From contig JAIBEL010000068.1 in assembly GCA_019459285.1 (NCBI GenBank), positions 28,163 to 92,162 of the forward strand: 64,000 nt of DNA. Direction: 5' to 3'. Positions 1 through 9,442 of this stretch are shown here, in pieces. Every line of letters starts with the position of its first letter. Position 1 is the first letter of the stretch. A program made the position numbers and the translations under genes. The notes under the pieces were generated by a model, which worked only from the letters and a program-made list of their open reading frames with translations, did not search any database and had not been told where the DNA came from. This stretch comes from Rhizobium sp. (GTDB taxonomy: Bacteria > Pseudomonadota > Gammaproteobacteria > Burkholderiales > Thiobacillaceae).

Positions 1-112
1 TGTGGGCGCGTCCGGTGCGCACCTTGGCAAGATCGGTCTTCAGCGCTTCCAGCGTCTTGCCCATTTTCTGCTCGGCAGACTGCTTGATTTCGGTGATGGT
101 GGTTTCAGCCAT
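1..112 (-). CDS. frr: Ribosome recycling factor, N-terminal part (cut by window edge)
   Basis: The minus strand from 112 reads [20 protein letters not shown] and continues into a KVRTGR motif, which is the start of ribosome recycling factor. This protein splits post-termination ribosomes together with EF-G. Only about 37 residues are inside the window. The gene begins 9 bases after the pyrH stop, with an AGGAG-like site in the gap. It is the last visible gene of rpsB-tsf-pyrH-frr. Confidence 0.93.
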   Translation of the reverse strand, partial: MAETTITEIKQSAEQKMGKTLEALKTDLAKVRTGRAH

Positions 113-121
113 TTCAACTCC

Positions 122-835
122 TCAATGGTTGCTTACCCGCGTGCCCTCGTCCTCACCCATCACGACGCGTTTCAGTGCGCCGGGTTTGAAGACGTTGAAC
201 ACGACGAGCGACAGTTTCTGTTCGCGACACAGGGCGAAGGCGGCGGTATCGAGCACGCCGAGATTTTTGGCGATCGCCTCGTCGAAGCTCAGCGCCTCGT
301 AGCGTTTGGCGCCCGGATCCTTCTTGGGGTCAGCGGTATAGACGCCGTCGACCTTGGTCGCCTTCAGCAACAGGTCGGCGCCGATCTCGGCCGCGCGCAG
401 GGCAGCGGCGGTATCCGTGGTGAAAAACGGATTGCCCGTGCCACCGCCGAAAATCACCACCCGTCCGGCTTCCAGATCACGCACCGCCGCATCGCGTTCG
501 AAATCCTCGCCCAGGTGGGCAATGTGCACGGCCGTCTGCACGCGTGCCTCGACCCCGGCCTGCTGCAGCGCATCCTTCAGCGCCAGCGCATTCATCACCG
601 TCGCCAGCATGCCCATCGAGTCGGCGGTGGCCCGGTTCATTCCGGACAGCGCGCCGGTGGCGCCGCGGAACAGGTTGCCGCCGCCGACCACGATGCCGAC
701 CTGCACACCCAGCGCAACGACTTCACGAATCTGGCCGACGAAGCCGGCCATGGTCTCGGCGTGATAACCGAAGCTGTCCGGCCCCATCAGGGCCTCGCCG
801 GACAGCTTCAGCAGGATGCGTCGCACCGGCGCCAT
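122..835 (-). CDS. pyrH: Uridylate (UMP) kinase
   Basis: The 237-residue protein is the usual length for bacterial UMP kinase, the hexameric cytosolic enzyme that phosphorylates UMP to UDP and is regulated by GTP and UTP. It opens with the amino-acid-kinase motif KLSGEAL, followed by the glycine-rich loop [10 protein letters not shown]. The later [13 protein letters not shown] and [13 protein letters not shown] segments are typical of the family. It starts 6 bases downstream of tsf and is followed 9 bases later by frr, the conserved proteobacterial order. No anomaly is seen. Confidence 0.97.
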   Translation of the reverse strand: MAPVRRILLKLSGEALMGPDSFGYHAETMAGFVGQIREVVALGVQVGIVVGGGNLFRGATGALSGMNRATADSMGMLATVMNALALKDALQQAGVEARVQTAVHIAHLGEDFERDAAVRDLEAGRVVIFGGGTGNPFFTTDTAAALRAAEIGADLLLKATKVDGVYTADPKKDPGAKRYEALSFDEAIAKNLGVLDTAAFALCREQKLSLVVFNVFKPGALKRVVMGEDEGTRVSNH

Positions 836-841
836 GCCTGG

Positions 842-1714
842 TCAGACCTTGGAGGCGGCCGCGACTTCAGCGGCGAAGTCGGACACCTTCTTCTCGATGC
901 CCTCGCCCACCACGTACATCACGAAGCCGTGGCACTGCGAGTTCTTCGACTTCAGCACCTGCTCGACGGTCTGCTTGTCGTCCTTGACGAAGGGCTGCGA
1001 CAGCAGCGTGACTTCCTTGAGGAACTTCTGCACCGTGCCTTCGGCAATCTTTTCCAGCATGGCTTCCGGCTTGCCGGCTTCCTTGGCCTTTTCGATCGCG
1101 ACGCGACGTTCCGTCTCGATCAACTCCTGCGAGACGCCCGAGGCATCCAGCGACTTCGGCTTGGACGCCGCGATATGCATCGCGATGTCGCGCGCCAGCG
1201 CTTCGTCGCCGGTCACGTCGACCAGCACGCCGATCTTGCCGCCATGGATGTAGCTGGCGAACTTGCCCTGGCCGTTCAGGCGCACGAAGCGGCGCACCGA
1301 CATGTTCTCGCCGATCTTGCCGACCAGTTCGGTGCGGAAGGCTTCCACCGTAGCGCCCTTGTAGGGCAGAGCGGACAGCGCGGCGACGTCGGCCGGATTC
1401 TGTTCCAGCACCATGCCGGCGAGCGCGTTGGACAGCGCCATGAAGTCGTCGTTCTTGGCCACGAAGTCGGTTTCGCAGTTGACTTCGACCATGGCGGCCG
1501 ACTTGCCGTCGGCACTGATGGCAATGGTCACGATCCCTTCGGCGGCCACGCGGCCGGCGCTCTTGGCGGCCTTGTTACCGAAGCGTACGCGCAGGATTTC
1601 CTCCGCCTTCTGCATGTCGCCGCCGGCTTCCGACAGCGCCTTCTTGCAGTCCATCATCGGCGCATCGGTTTTCTCGCGCAGATCCTTGACCATGCTTGCA
1701 GTGATTTCAGCCAT
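842..1714 (-). CDS. tsf: Elongation factor Ts
   Basis: The 290-residue protein is the nucleotide exchange factor for EF-Tu. It begins [20 protein letters not shown], with the N-terminal UBA-like domain and the [12 protein letters not shown] signature. The EF-Tu-contacting motif [13 protein letters not shown] lies near residue 80, followed by the long coiled-coil core. It sits between rpsB and pyrH. The 118-base spacer to rpsB contains two stem-loops, annotated separately, so its expression may be tuned relative to S2. Confidence 0.97.
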   Translation of the reverse strand: MAEITASMVKDLREKTDAPMMDCKKALSEAGGDMQKAEEILRVRFGNKAAKSAGRVAAEGIVTIAISADGKSAAMVEVNCETDFVAKNDDFMALSNALAGMVLEQNPADVAALSALPYKGATVEAFRTELVGKIGENMSVRRFVRLNGQGKFASYIHGGKIGVLVDVTGDEALARDIAMHIAASKPKSLDASGVSQELIETERRVAIEKAKEAGKPEAMLEKIAEGTVQKFLKEVTLLSQPFVKDDKQTVEQVLKSKNSQCHGFVMYVVGEGIEKKVSDFAAEVAAASKV

Positions 1715-1757
1715 TTCGAACTCCTATCCCAAATTACTCGATTAAATTCAGCCAATA

Positions 1758-1815
1758 CAGAAAGAGGGGCCAACGCCCCTCCTCGAATACGTTCGCCGGG
1801 AATGCCTCCCGGCGA
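1758..1815 (-). promoter_or_regulatory. Two tandem stem-loops in the rpsB-tsf spacer (attenuator-like)
   Basis: Read in the direction of transcription, the first hairpin is a perfect 9-bp stem (1807-1815 with 1793-1801, 5-base loop). The second is a perfect 7-bp G/C-rich stem (1775-1781 with 1764-1770, loop of 4) followed by TTTCTG. The second resembles a weak Rho-independent terminator. Partial termination between rpsB and tsf is known in other bacteria. That this pair attenuates tsf here is an inference. Confidence 0.6.
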
Positions 1816-1832
1816 TAGTGAGCACGTCGCGT

Positions 1833-2576
1833 TTACTCAGCGGCGACGCCACCCTCTTCTTCCACCTCGACGAACTCCTCGCCACCGACGATTTCGCTGA
1901 TGACCTGGGCGCGGCCTTCCAGTGCCGCATCGGCCATGCCACGGGCGTACAGGCGAATCGCCCGTGCCGAGTCGTCATTGCCGGGAACGATGTAGTCCAC
2001 GCCTTCCGGGCTGTTGTTGGTGTCGACCACGCCGATCACCGGAATGCCCAGCTTCTTGGCCTCGACCACGGCGCCCTTCTGGTAGCCGACGTCGATGATA
2101 AAAATCGCATCAGGCAGGCCGCCCATTTCGCGGATGCCGCCCAGGCTGCGGTTCAGCTTGTCGACTTCGCGCTGCACCGTGAGGATTTCCTTCTTCGACA
2201 GACGGCCCGGTTCGGCCAGCGAGGCTTCCAGTTCGTTCAGGCGCTTGATCGACTGCTTGACCGTCTTGAAGTTCGTCAGCATGCCGCCGAGCCAGCGCTG
2301 GTCGACATAAGGCATGCCGGCGCGCTGCGCCTCTTCGCGCACGATGTCACGTGCGGCGCGCTTGGTGCCGACGAACAGCACGTTGCCCTTGTTGGCGGCC
2401 AGCTGGCGCACGAACTTCTGTGCTTCCTGGAACATCGGCAGCGACTTTTCCAGGTTGACGATATGGATCTTGTTGCGATGGCCGAAAATGAACGGGGCCA
2501 TCTTGGGATTCCAGAAGCGGGTCTGGTGGCCGAAATGGACACCGGCTTCCAGCATTTGGCGCATGGTGACAGACAT
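1833..2576 (-). CDS. rpsB: Small subunit ribosomal protein S2
   Basis: The 247-residue protein starts [20 protein letters not shown], the canonical S2 N-terminus. The conserved [11 protein letters not shown] and [12 protein letters not shown] segments follow, then [15 protein letters not shown] and [12 protein letters not shown]2 binds the 30S head-body junction and represses its own operon in E. coli. It is the first gene of rpsB-tsf-pyrH-frr, preceded by a GGAG ribosome binding site and a structured leader. The acidic C-terminal tail (VEVEEEGG) is ordinary. Confidence 0.98.
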   Translation of the reverse strand: MSVTMRQMLEAGVHFGHQTRFWNPKMAPFIFGHRNKIHIVNLEKSLPMFQEAQKFVRQLAANKGNVLFVGTKRAARDIVREEAQRAGMPYVDQRWLGGMLTNFKTVKQSIKRLNELEASLAEPGRLSKKEILTVQREVDKLNRSLGGIREMGGLPDAIFIIDVGYQKGAVVEAKKLGIPVIGVVDTNNSPEGVDYIVPGNDDSARAIRLYARGMADAALEGRAQVISEIVGGEEFVEVEEEGGVAAE

Positions 2577-2690
2577 GAAAATCTCCTAAAGGGTTGAGCC
2601 TCCACCCGTCAGCAGCCGCGTGTATACGTTTGAACACGCCGCCACCCTTTAATGACAGGTGTGCGAATTTGTCCGAACCATTTCGGACAG
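2577..2690 (-). promoter_or_regulatory. rpsB leader with a perfect 5' hairpin
   Basis: The predicted transcript starts near 2690 and leads with a perfect hairpin: an 8-bp stem (2682-2689 pairing with 2670-2677) and a 4-base loop. About 90 more leader bases precede the rpsB start. No T-run follows the stem, so it is not a simple terminator. Leaders of rpsB operons often carry the S2 autoregulatory target, and that role is inferred here. Confidence 0.55.
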
Positions 2691-2696
2691 CCCGCG

Positions 2697-2725
2697 ATTC
2701 TAATTCGAACGGACACTTATATCAA
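2697..2725 (-). promoter_or_regulatory. Sigma-70-type promoter of rpsB operon
   Basis: On the minus strand the sequence shows TTGATA (2725-2720), a 17-base spacer and TAGAAT (2702-2697). The match to consensus is strong, with optimal spacing. The -35 box overlaps the 3' end of the upstream kinase gene. It places the start site about 2690, immediately before the leader hairpin. Confidence 0.75.
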
Positions 2726-4048
2726 GGCGCCCGGCTGCGGCAGCGCAATCTGCAGCCACACCGCCAACCCGCCGCCGGGCCGGTCCTGCAGGCTGACCTC
2801 CCAGCCTTGCGCCGCCGCCAGCTGGCGCACGATCGCCAGCCCCAGCCCGGAGCCGCCGGTGCCGACGTTGCGCGAGGCTTCGAGCCGGTAGAACGGGCGG
2901 AACACGGCTTCCTGTTCCGCCACAGGAATCCCGGGGCCGCGGTCGAGCACGCCGATGCGGCATAGCCCGTCCCCCATCACGGCCTGCAGGGTCACGGGCT
3001 GGCCGCCGCCATAGCGCAGGGCATTTTCCAGCAGATTGGCCAGAATGCGGCGCAAGGCGCCGGTCGGCACATCGAGCGTGATAGCCGCCGCCTCGATCTG
3101 AACGTGCGCCGCCGCGCCGGGCGTGGACCGCACCAGATCGGCCAGCAGATCGGCCAGCGCCACCCGCCGGGCAGCCTCATGACCGAAGCCGCGCGCCAGC
3201 GTCAGCACATCGCCGATCAGGCGGTCCATCGCCTCGATGTCGCGCTCCACCTGCGCCGCCAGTTCCGCGCTCGGCCTGCGCACCAGCATTTCCACCGCCA
3301 GCCGCAGCCGTGCCAGCGGCGTGCGCAGGTCGTGCGACACGCCGGCCAACAGCACGGTACGGGCAGCCAGCAGGTCCTCCACCTGTTTCGCCATCTCGTT
3401 GAAGCGGCGGCTGAGGGCGGCGATTTCACGCGGCCCGGTTTCGGGCAGACGCTCCGGCGTCTGTCCGCGGCCCAGGGAAGTGACCGCCTGCTGCAGCCGT
3501 TGCAGCGGCCTGGTGGTCCGACGGGCCAGCCACCAAGCGGCAAGCAAAGTCAGCAACGTGCCGCCGGCCAGCGAGGCCAGCACGGCATGGATCGGACGCG
3601 GACCGATGCGGCTGTGGGGAAATCCCACCGACAGATGCCCGTCGCCGGCGGGCAGCGACACCCAGAACCATTCCTGCCCCCGGATTTCCTCGCGCGAAGT
3701 CGTGACCGACTCGCCCGCCCGCGCGCTCAGGGACGCCACCAGAAAGCGCAGATAGGGTTCCCGCCACGAGGGCGGCGCGGCATTGTGCGGCGGCTCGGCG
3801 CGCAGCGCCAGCGCGTGCGAACGCGCCAGTTCGATTTCGAAAGCGGGACGGGTGACGGGCGGCAGTTCGCTCCAGGTCTGCGCCGACAGCGTCATCAGGC
3901 CCGCGAGGTCGGCCGCCGAACGGCGCGCCATCGGCAACATCAAAAAGTAGGTGATGGTCGATGCCACCAGCAATTCGAAAAGGATGAAGAACGCCAGCAG
4001 CAGCAAGGCATTCTGCTGCGTCAGGCTCAGGCGCGACGACAGTTTCAC
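2717..4048 (-). CDS. EnvZ-like sensor histidine kinase
   Basis: The protein has about 443 residues. A GTG start overlaps the stop of the response regulator gene (4-base overlap), so the pair is translationally coupled. Visible order: an N-terminal membrane segment, a periplasmic region of roughly 110 residues, a second membrane helix (LASLAGGTLLTLLAAWWLA), and a HAMP region. Then come the H-box GVSHDLRTPLARLRL, the N-box NLLENALRYG, the G1 box DRGPGIP and the G2 box GTGGSGLGLAI. All catalytic boxes are intact. The H-box form is that of EnvZ/OmpR pairs, but the stimulus cannot be read from the sequence. The rpsB promoter overlaps its 3' end. Confidence 0.9.
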   Translation of the reverse strand: MKLSSRLSLTQQNALLLLAFFILFELLVASTITYFLMLPMARRSAADLAGLMTLSAQTWSELPPVTRPAFEIELARSHALALRAEPPHNAAPPSWREPYLRFLVASLSARAGESVTTSREEIRGQEWFWVSLPAGDGHLSVGFPHSRIGPRPIHAVLASLAGGTLLTLLAAWWLARRTTRPLQRLQQAVTSLGRGQTPERLPETGPREIAALSRRFNEMAKQVEDLLAARTVLLAGVSHDLRTPLARLRLAVEMLVRRPSAELAAQVERDIEAMDRLIGDVLTLARGFGHEAARRVALADLLADLVRSTPGAAAHVQIEAAAITLDVPTGALRRILANLLENALRYGGGQPVTLQAVMGDGLCRIGVLDRGPGIPVAEQEAVFRPFYRLEASRNVGTGGSGLGLAIVRQLAAAQGWEVSLQDRPGGGLAVWLQIALPQPGALI

Positions 4049-4758
4049 GCCTCGCCGCCGCGCGGATTGAACAGGTAGCCCTCGCCGCGCACGGTGCGGA
4101 TGTAGACGGGCTCGACGGAATCGGGCTCGATCTTGCGGCGCAGCCGGGTGACGCGGGTATCGACGCTGCGGTCGAACGGATCGCGCTCGTAGCCTTTCAG
4201 CATGTCGATCAGCGTGTCGCGCGACAGCACTCGCAGCGGGTGTTCGATGAAGATGCGCAACAGGGCGAATTCGGCGGTCGACAGTTTCACCTCGACGCCG
4301 TCGCGAGTGAGCCGGTGGCTGGCCGCATCCAGCCGATACGGCCCGAAGCTGGGCAGCGCCGGCTGCGGGACAGGCTCGGCCTGTCCCTGGCTGCGCCGCA
4401 GCAGGGCACGCAGGCGGGCCAGCAGTTCGCGTGGACTGAAAGGCTTGGCCAGGTAATCGTCGGCCCCCATTTCCAGGCCCACCACGCGATCGATTTCCTC
4501 GCCGCGCGCCGACAGCATGAGAATCGGTACGTTCGACTGGCTGCGCAGACGGCGCGCCAGCGACAGTCCGTCCTCGCCGGGCATCATCAGGTCGAGCACG
4601 ATGGCATCCGGCATGCCACGCTCCAGCGCCTGCCACATGGCCGTTCCGTCCATTGCCGTCTCCACCGCAAACCCGCTGTCGCCCAGGTAGGCCTCCAGCA
4701 GGGTGCGCAGCCCCGGGTCGTCGTCCACCACCAGGATGCGTGCGGCGGCCACCGTCAC
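4045..4758 (-). CDS. OmpR-family response regulator
   Basis: The 237-residue transcription factor has an N-terminal receiver domain (acidic pocket VVDDDP, phospho-acceptor Asp in VLDLMMPG, conserved Lys in YLAKPFSPREL). The C-terminal winged helix ends with the RVTRLRRKIE and VRGEGYLFNP motifs typical of OmpR. It is upstream of and overlaps the kinase gene, so the two form one operon. OmpR would be the nearest family name. No porin gene is adjacent, so the target genes remain unknown. Confidence 0.92.
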   Translation of the reverse strand: MTVAAARILVVDDDPGLRTLLEAYLGDSGFAVETAMDGTAMWQALERGMPDAIVLDLMMPGEDGLSLARRLRSQSNVPILMLSARGEEIDRVVGLEMGADDYLAKPFSPRELLARLRALLRRSQGQAEPVPQPALPSFGPYRLDAASHRLTRDGVEVKLSTAEFALLRIFIEHPLRVLSRDTLIDMLKGYERDPFDRSVDTRVTRLRRKIEPDSVEPVYIRTVRGEGYLFNPRGGEA

Positions 4759-5019
4759 AACGCACTCCGGGCAGGGTTGGGCACAACAGGCTTGAACGAT
4801 TGCATCATGCGGGGTCCGGATTGGATGGCGGGTTACGGTTTTCGGGCCTTGCGCCCGATGTTTTTATCCTACTCCACAACAGGGCCTTTCCGGCCCGCCT
4901 GTCACAAACGGACACACACTGGCACGCAGTGCCATCCAGCCGACATCGCACAGCGACACCACCGGCCCACACTGCATTCCAACCGCAATCCCGCGGTCTC
5001 AACGAAACCCGAACCGCAC

Positions 5020-5364
5020 ATGACCCTGCTCCGCCTGAGCCTGCTTCTTGTCCCGTCCGTCCTGGCCCTTGCCATGCCTGCACTGGCCGAGGCACGCCAG
5101 GGCAACGCGAACATCGTGCAGCCTCGTCCCCTCAACCTGTCGTTGCCGCGCGATCTCCCGCCTCCTCCCGGTGCCAGTCAGGTCGACGAGGCGGTACAGC
5201 GTAATCTGCGCGCGCCAGCACCCACCCAGGACAGTCAGCAGGCTCCGGCCCGCCTGCCTTATGGCGCGGGCTACGAGCATCGCCATCCGGAAATAGGCGG
5301 CGCGGCGCCAGGCGGCAGCCCCGGTACCGCCCCCGGTGCCGGCGCCGGGCGACGGGGTCGTTAA
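5020..5364 (+). CDS. Small exported Pro/Gly-rich protein, unknown function
   Basis: The predicted protein has 114 residues. Its first ~25 residues form a clear Sec signal peptide (MTLLRLSLLLVPSVLALAMP followed by ALAEA). The mature part is low-complexity: Pro-rich (RDLPPPPGASQ), then a Gly/Ala/Pro tail ending GRRGR. No domain is recognised. It is followed 24 bases later by a second small exported protein on the same strand, so they may be co-transcribed. Confidence 0.55.
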   Translation: MTLLRLSLLLVPSVLALAMPALAEARQGNANIVQPRPLNLSLPRDLPPPPGASQVDEAVQRNLRAPAPTQDSQQAPARLPYGAGYEHRHPEIGGAAPGGSPGTAPGAGAGRRGR

Positions 5365-5388
5365 TCCCACCCTCTTTAGGAGCGCACC

Positions 5389-5691
5389 ATGAAATCGACA
5401 AAAATTCTTTCTGTCATCCTGCTTGCCGCCGGCCTGGCCAGCGGCACAGTCCACGCCAAGGGCGGCCACGCCGGCATGGGGGGCGGCATGGGAATGGGCA
5501 ATACCGGCCTGTCCCCCCCTGATTCGGCGCAACGCAAGGAAACACGCACCCAAATCCGCGATGAAAAGCGCATCCAGACGCGCGATGGCGCCCAGACCAA
5601 CAGTGCGCAGCGCAACCAGAACCGCGACCACATCCGCACCGAAACCAGCGAGCAGATTCGTAGCAGCGGCGCGTCCCCCGCGGGCCAGTAG
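5389..5691 (+). CDS. Small exported Gly/Arg/Gln-rich protein, unknown function
   Basis: The 100-residue product has an N-terminal signal peptide ending near VHAKGG. A short Gly/Met-rich stretch (GMGGGMGMGN) follows, then a highly charged hydrophilic region rich in Arg, Asp, Gln and Thr with a loose repeat (TRTQIRDEKR, IQTRDG, NRDHIRTE). An AGGAG ribosome binding site lies just upstream. The composition suggests a disordered periplasmic or secreted protein. I do not recognise a family. Confidence 0.6.
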   Translation: MKSTKILSVILLAAGLASGTVHAKGGHAGMGGGMGMGNTGLSPPDSAQRKETRTQIRDEKRIQTRDGAQTNSAQRNQNRDHIRTETSEQIRSSGASPAGQ

Positions 5692-5812
5692 GGACGGCGC
5701 AGACAGCCGGCGCAGTGTCCGGCCAGACATGCAAGCTGGAATGCAGCCGTGCGTCCCCGCTTGCATGCGCCCATAACATAAGTATGGTTTTTCCGGCGCC
5801 TGCCGGGCGCGC

Positions 5813-5818
5813 TAGAAT
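5813..5818 (+). promoter_or_regulatory. Putative -10 box upstream of map
   Basis: TAGAAT stands 33 bases before the map start codon. The -35 region (TTTCCG, 17 bases upstream) is poor, so the assignment rests on the -10 box and its place in the short intergenic space. Confidence 0.4.
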
Positions 5819-5851
5819 GCTGCTTTAAGCCCCGCATCTAGCCCAAACATC

Positions 5852-6661
5852 ATGACTGTCACCATCAAAACCGGCGCCGAAATCGAAGGCATGCGCGTCG
5901 CCGGACGACTTGCTTCGGAAGTGCTCGACTACATCACGCCCTTCGTCAAACCCGGCGTCACCACGGGCGAGCTCGACCGTCTGTGCCACGACTACATGGT
6001 CAACGTGCAGGGCACGATCCCGGCGCCGCTGAACTATGCGCCGTCCGGCCACACCCCCTACCCCAAGTCGATCTGCACCTCGGTCAACAACCAGGTGTGC
6101 CACGGCGTGCCGGGCGACAAGGTGCTGAAGAACGGCGACGTCGTGAACCTCGACATCACGGTGATCAAGAATGGCTGGCACGGCGACACCAGCCGCATGT
6201 TCGCGGTGGGCGAGGCGTCGATCCAGGCCAAGCGCCTGATCCAGATCACCTACGAAGCCATGTGGGTCGGCATCGATCACGTCAAGCCGGGCGCCCGCCT
6301 GGGCGACATCGGCCACGCCATCCAGCGCTTCGCCGAAAACCATGGCTACAGCGTGGTACGCGAGTTCTGCGGCCACGGCATCGGTCTCAATTTCCACGAG
6401 GACCCGCAGGTGCTGCACTATGGCAAGCCCGGCACCGGCCTCGTGCTGGAACCTGGCATGACCTTCACCATCGAGCCGATGATCAACGCCGGTCGCCGCG
6501 ACATCCGCCAGATGCCCGACGGCTGGACCATCGTCACCAAGGACCGCAGCCTCTCTGCGCAGTGGGAACACACGATCCTGGTGACCGACAACGGCTATGA
6601 AGTCCTGACCGTCTCGGCCGGCACCCCGGCCGTTCCCGACCACATCCGTCACGCTGCGTGA
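5852..6661 (+). CDS. map: Methionine aminopeptidase, type I
   Basis: The 269-residue enzyme removes the initiator methionine from nascent proteins. The metal ligands of the pita-bread fold are all visible: Asp in NLDITVIKNGWHGD (two Asp), His in GHGIGLNFHE, Glu in TIEPMIN and Glu in QWEHTI. The HGVPGD segment is the usual substrate-pocket histidine region. Length and start match the E. coli enzyme. The last bases overlap the GTG start of glnD, so the two genes are coupled. In many bacteria map lies beside rpsB; here it is separated by two regulators. Confidence 0.97.
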   Translation: MTVTIKTGAEIEGMRVAGRLASEVLDYITPFVKPGVTTGELDRLCHDYMVNVQGTIPAPLNYAPSGHTPYPKSICTSVNNQVCHGVPGDKVLKNGDVVNLDITVIKNGWHGDTSRMFAVGEASIQAKRLIQITYEAMWVGIDHVKPGARLGDIGHAIQRFAENHGYSVVREFCGHGIGLNFHEDPQVLHYGKPGTGLVLEPGMTFTIEPMINAGRRDIRQMPDGWTIVTKDRSLSAQWEHTILVTDNGYEVLTVSAGTPAVPDHIRHAA

Positions 6662-9204
6662 GCAAACCGCCGTTCGCCGATCTTCGCGAGCGGCTCAAAT
6701 CGGGCCGCGCCGATCTGGCTGCGGCCTTTCTACGCAAATCCACCGCCCACTACTTGAGCCGCCACGCTGCGCTGGTCGACAGCGTGCTGATCGAGCTCTC
6801 GGCCCGGCTCGCCCTGCCCTCCACCTTCTGTCTCGCGGCCGTCGGCGGCTACGGACGCGGCGAACTGTTCCCCGGGTCCGACGTGGACGTACTGATGGTA
6901 CTGCCCCATGACCCCACCCCCGACCAGCAGGCCACGCTGGAAAACTGGGTGCAGGCCTGCTGGGACGTCGGGCTGGAGATCGGTCATAGCGTGCGCACGG
7001 TCGACGCCTGCCTGGCCGAAGCCGCGGACATCACGGTGGAAACCAACCTGCTGGAGGCGCGCTTCGTGTGCGGGGCTGCGGACCTGTTCGACGAATTCGG
7101 CCGCCGCTTCCAGGCACGTTTCGACCCCCAGCATTTTTTCGACGGCAAACTGGCCGAGCAGCAGGCGCGCCACGCACGTTTCGACGACAGCGCCTACAAG
7201 CTCGAACCGAACCTGAAGGACAGCCCCGGCGGCCTGCGCGACCTGCACACCGTCCACTGGCTGGCACAGGCCTGCGGCATCCTGGGCGGCTGGAGCGGTA
7301 TCGCGCGCGCCGGCCTGCTCACCCACGCCGAAGCGCGCCGCATCGCGCACGAGGAACGCACCCTGTCGGCGCTGCGGATTCATCTGCACCTCCTGGCGAG
7401 GCGGCGCGAAGACCGCCTCGCCTTCGATTACCAGACCGAACTGGCCGCCCGCCTCGGGCTGGCCGCCACGCCCCATCGCCGCCCCGGCGAGCGCCTGATG
7501 CAGCGCTATTACCGCGCCGCCAAGCTGATCCAGCGCGTCAACGACATCCTCATCCAGTCGCTGCGCGTACGGCTGTTCCCGGTGACCGCGCCGCCGCAGC
7601 CGATCGACGCCGATTTCCAGGTGCGTGCCAATCTGCTCGAAGCGCGCGCCGCCGACCTGTTCGAACGCAAGCCGGATGCCCTGCTGCGCGCCTTCATAGT
7701 GTATGCCCAGCACCCTGCACTCGCCGGATTCGAGCCGGCGACGCTGCGCGCCCTGTGGCGCGGCAGCACGCGCATCGATGCGGCATTTCGCGTTGATCCG
7801 CTGCATCGCGCCCTGTTCATGACGCTGCTGCGCCAGCCGCTGGGCATCACCCGGGCGCTGCGCGCGATGCATCGCTATGGCCTGCTCGGTCGCTACATCC
7901 CGGCATTCGGCCGCGTCGTCGGGCAGATGCAGCACGACCTCTTCCACGTCTACACGGTCGATGAGCACATCCTCACCGTGCTCCGCAACATGCGGCGCTT
8001 CACCGTGCCGGGCCTTGGGCACGAGTTCCCGCTTGCCAGCCGGTTGATTGCCGCGTTCGACAAGTCTGAGCTGCTATACTTGGCCGCCCTGTTCCACGAC
8101 ATCGCCAAAGGGCGCGGCGGCGACCATTCCGAACTCGGTGCCGTCGATGCGCGACGGTTCTGCCGCCAGCACCAGCTCGACAAGGCGGACAGCGAGCTGG
8201 TCGCCTGGCTCGTGGACATGCATCTGGTGATGTCGCGCACCTCGCAAAAAGAAGACATCAGCGACCCCGGGGTCATCGCCGCCTTCGCCGCCCGGATCGG
8301 CGACACGCGCCGGCTGGCCGCCCTGTACCTGCTGACCGTGGCCGATATCCGCGGCACCAGCCCGAAAGTGTGGAACGCCTGGAAAGGCAAACTGCTGGAA
8401 GACCTGTACCACGCCACCCATGCCCGGCTGGCGGGCAGCGATGCCGCGGTGGCGGACATTGCTGCCCGGCAGAACGAAACACGGGTCAATCTCGCCCTGT
8501 ATGGCCTGCCGGCCAGCGCCGCCGATGCGCTATGGGCGCATCTCGACGAACGCTATTTCGTCCGCTTCGACGCCCGCGACATGGCCTGGCAGGCGCGCAT
8601 GCTGTGGCGCCGCACCGACAGTGCCGACGCCGTCGTGCGGGCGCGGCTGTCGCCAGCCGGCGAGGGTATACAGGTGCTGGTCTACGCGCCCGACCGAGCC
8701 GACATCTTCGCCCGTATCTGCGGCTTTTTCGCCCGCATCCAGTACACCATTCTCGAGGCCAAGATCCACACCACGCGCAATGGGTATGCCCTGGACAGTT
8801 TCCAGGTGATGGACCTGGCCAATCGCGGCATCCATTACCGCGATTTCCTGAATTTCGTGGAATACGAACTGGCGCGCGACCTCGACCCCACGCGTTCGAT
8901 ACAGCCTGTGCCACGCGGCCGCCTGTCACGCCATCAGCGCCACCACCCCTACCCCACCACGGTACGGCTGGAAGCCGACGCACAGGGTCACGGCCATATG
9001 CTGTCGATCACCTGCGCGGATCGCGGGGGCTTGCTGTTCGCAGTGGCGGAAGTGCTGATGCGGCATGACGTGAACGTCTATGCCGCCAAGATCGACACCC
9101 TGGGCGAGCGGGTGGAAGATACGTTTCTGATCCGGGGCACGGCCTTGCAGACGCCCGCGGGCCGCGAGGCGCTGGAAGCGGAGACGATCGAAGTGCTGAA
9201 GTGA
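6658..9204 (+). CDS. glnD: Bifunctional uridylyltransferase/uridylyl-removing enzyme (PII)
   Basis: The 848-residue protein matches GlnD, which adds UMP to PII when glutamine is low and removes it when glutamine is high. The N-terminal nucleotidyltransferase motif GGYGRGELFPGSDVD is near residue 65. The HD hydrolase motif ALFHDIAKGRGGDHSE is near residue 480. Two ACT domains follow at the C-terminus (starting near IQVLVYAPDRADIFA and HMLSITCADRGGLLF). The GTG start overlaps the map stop by 4 bases. No PII or glutamine synthetase gene is in the window. Confidence 0.97.
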   Translation: MSKPPFADLRERLKSGRADLAAAFLRKSTAHYLSRHAALVDSVLIELSARLALPSTFCLAAVGGYGRGELFPGSDVDVLMVLPHDPTPDQQATLENWVQACWDVGLEIGHSVRTVDACLAEAADITVETNLLEARFVCGAADLFDEFGRRFQARFDPQHFFDGKLAEQQARHARFDDSAYKLEPNLKDSPGGLRDLHTVHWLAQACGILGGWSGIARAGLLTHAEARRIAHEERTLSALRIHLHLLARRREDRLAFDYQTELAARLGLAATPHRRPGERLMQRYYRAAKLIQRVNDILIQSLRVRLFPVTAPPQPIDADFQVRANLLEARAADLFERKPDALLRAFIVYAQHPALAGFEPATLRALWRGSTRIDAAFRVDPLHRALFMTLLRQPLGITRALRAMHRYGLLGRYIPAFGRVVGQMQHDLFHVYTVDEHILTVLRNMRRFTVPGLGHEFPLASRLIAAFDKSELLYLAALFHDIAKGRGGDHSELGAVDARRFCRQHQLDKADSELVAWLVDMHLVMSRTSQKEDISDPGVIAAFAARIGDTRRLAALYLLTVADIRGTSPKVWNAWKGKLLEDLYHATHARLAGSDAAVADIAARQNETRVNLALYGLPASAADALWAHLDERYFVRFDARDMAWQARMLWRRTDSADAVVRARLSPAGEGIQVLVYAPDRADIFARICGFFARIQYTILEAKIHTTRNGYALDSFQVMDLANRGIHYRDFLNFVEYELARDLDPTRSIQPVPRGRLSRHQRHHPYPTTVRLEADAQGHGHMLSITCADRGGLLFAVAEVLMRHDVNVYAAKIDTLGERVEDTFLIRGTALQTPAGREALEAETIEVLK

Positions 9205-9217
9205 CCTGCGTCAGGCC

Positions 9218-9442
9218 CTAGACGGCCGGGCGCGCGTACTCGTCGACGTAACGACCACGCGACGGCGTTTTGCGGGCAGGCGGTGATTTCTTGCGGACGC
9301 CGTCGGCCGGTTTCTTGACCTTTTCCTCCACCTCGGTCTTGACGCGATTGCGCCCGCGCCCCGGACGAACTGACGTACTGACCCCCGCCACGTCGGCGAG
9401 ATTCAGACCGGAATACCGTTCGTAATCCTGGAACACACTCAT
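9218..9442 (-). CDS. Small basic protein, unknown, coupled to FlaF-like gene
   Basis: A 74-residue frame starts at 9442, its ATG overlapping the stop of the upstream FlaF-like gene. The N-terminus (MSVFQDYERYSGLNLADVAG) looks structured. The C-terminal half is Lys/Arg/Pro-rich and probably disordered. It converges on glnD with a 13-base gap. The tight coupling supports expression. I do not recognise a family. Confidence 0.5.
   Translation of the reverse strand: MSVFQDYERYSGLNLADVAGVSTSVRPGRGRNRVKTEVEEKVKKPADGVRKKSPPARKTPSRGRYVDEYARPAV

Noticed and set aside
2..1900. A 632-codon open frame on the plus strand opposite pyrH and tsf
   Set aside because: It is antisense to four well-conserved genes and has the His/Arg-rich composition of a GC-driven shadow frame. 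No ribosome binding site or family match is visible.
4843..4867. A small hairpin with a T-run on the plus strand upstream of the OmpR-like gene
   Set aside because: The stem has only 5 bp and no plus-strand gene ends there. It is likely chance.
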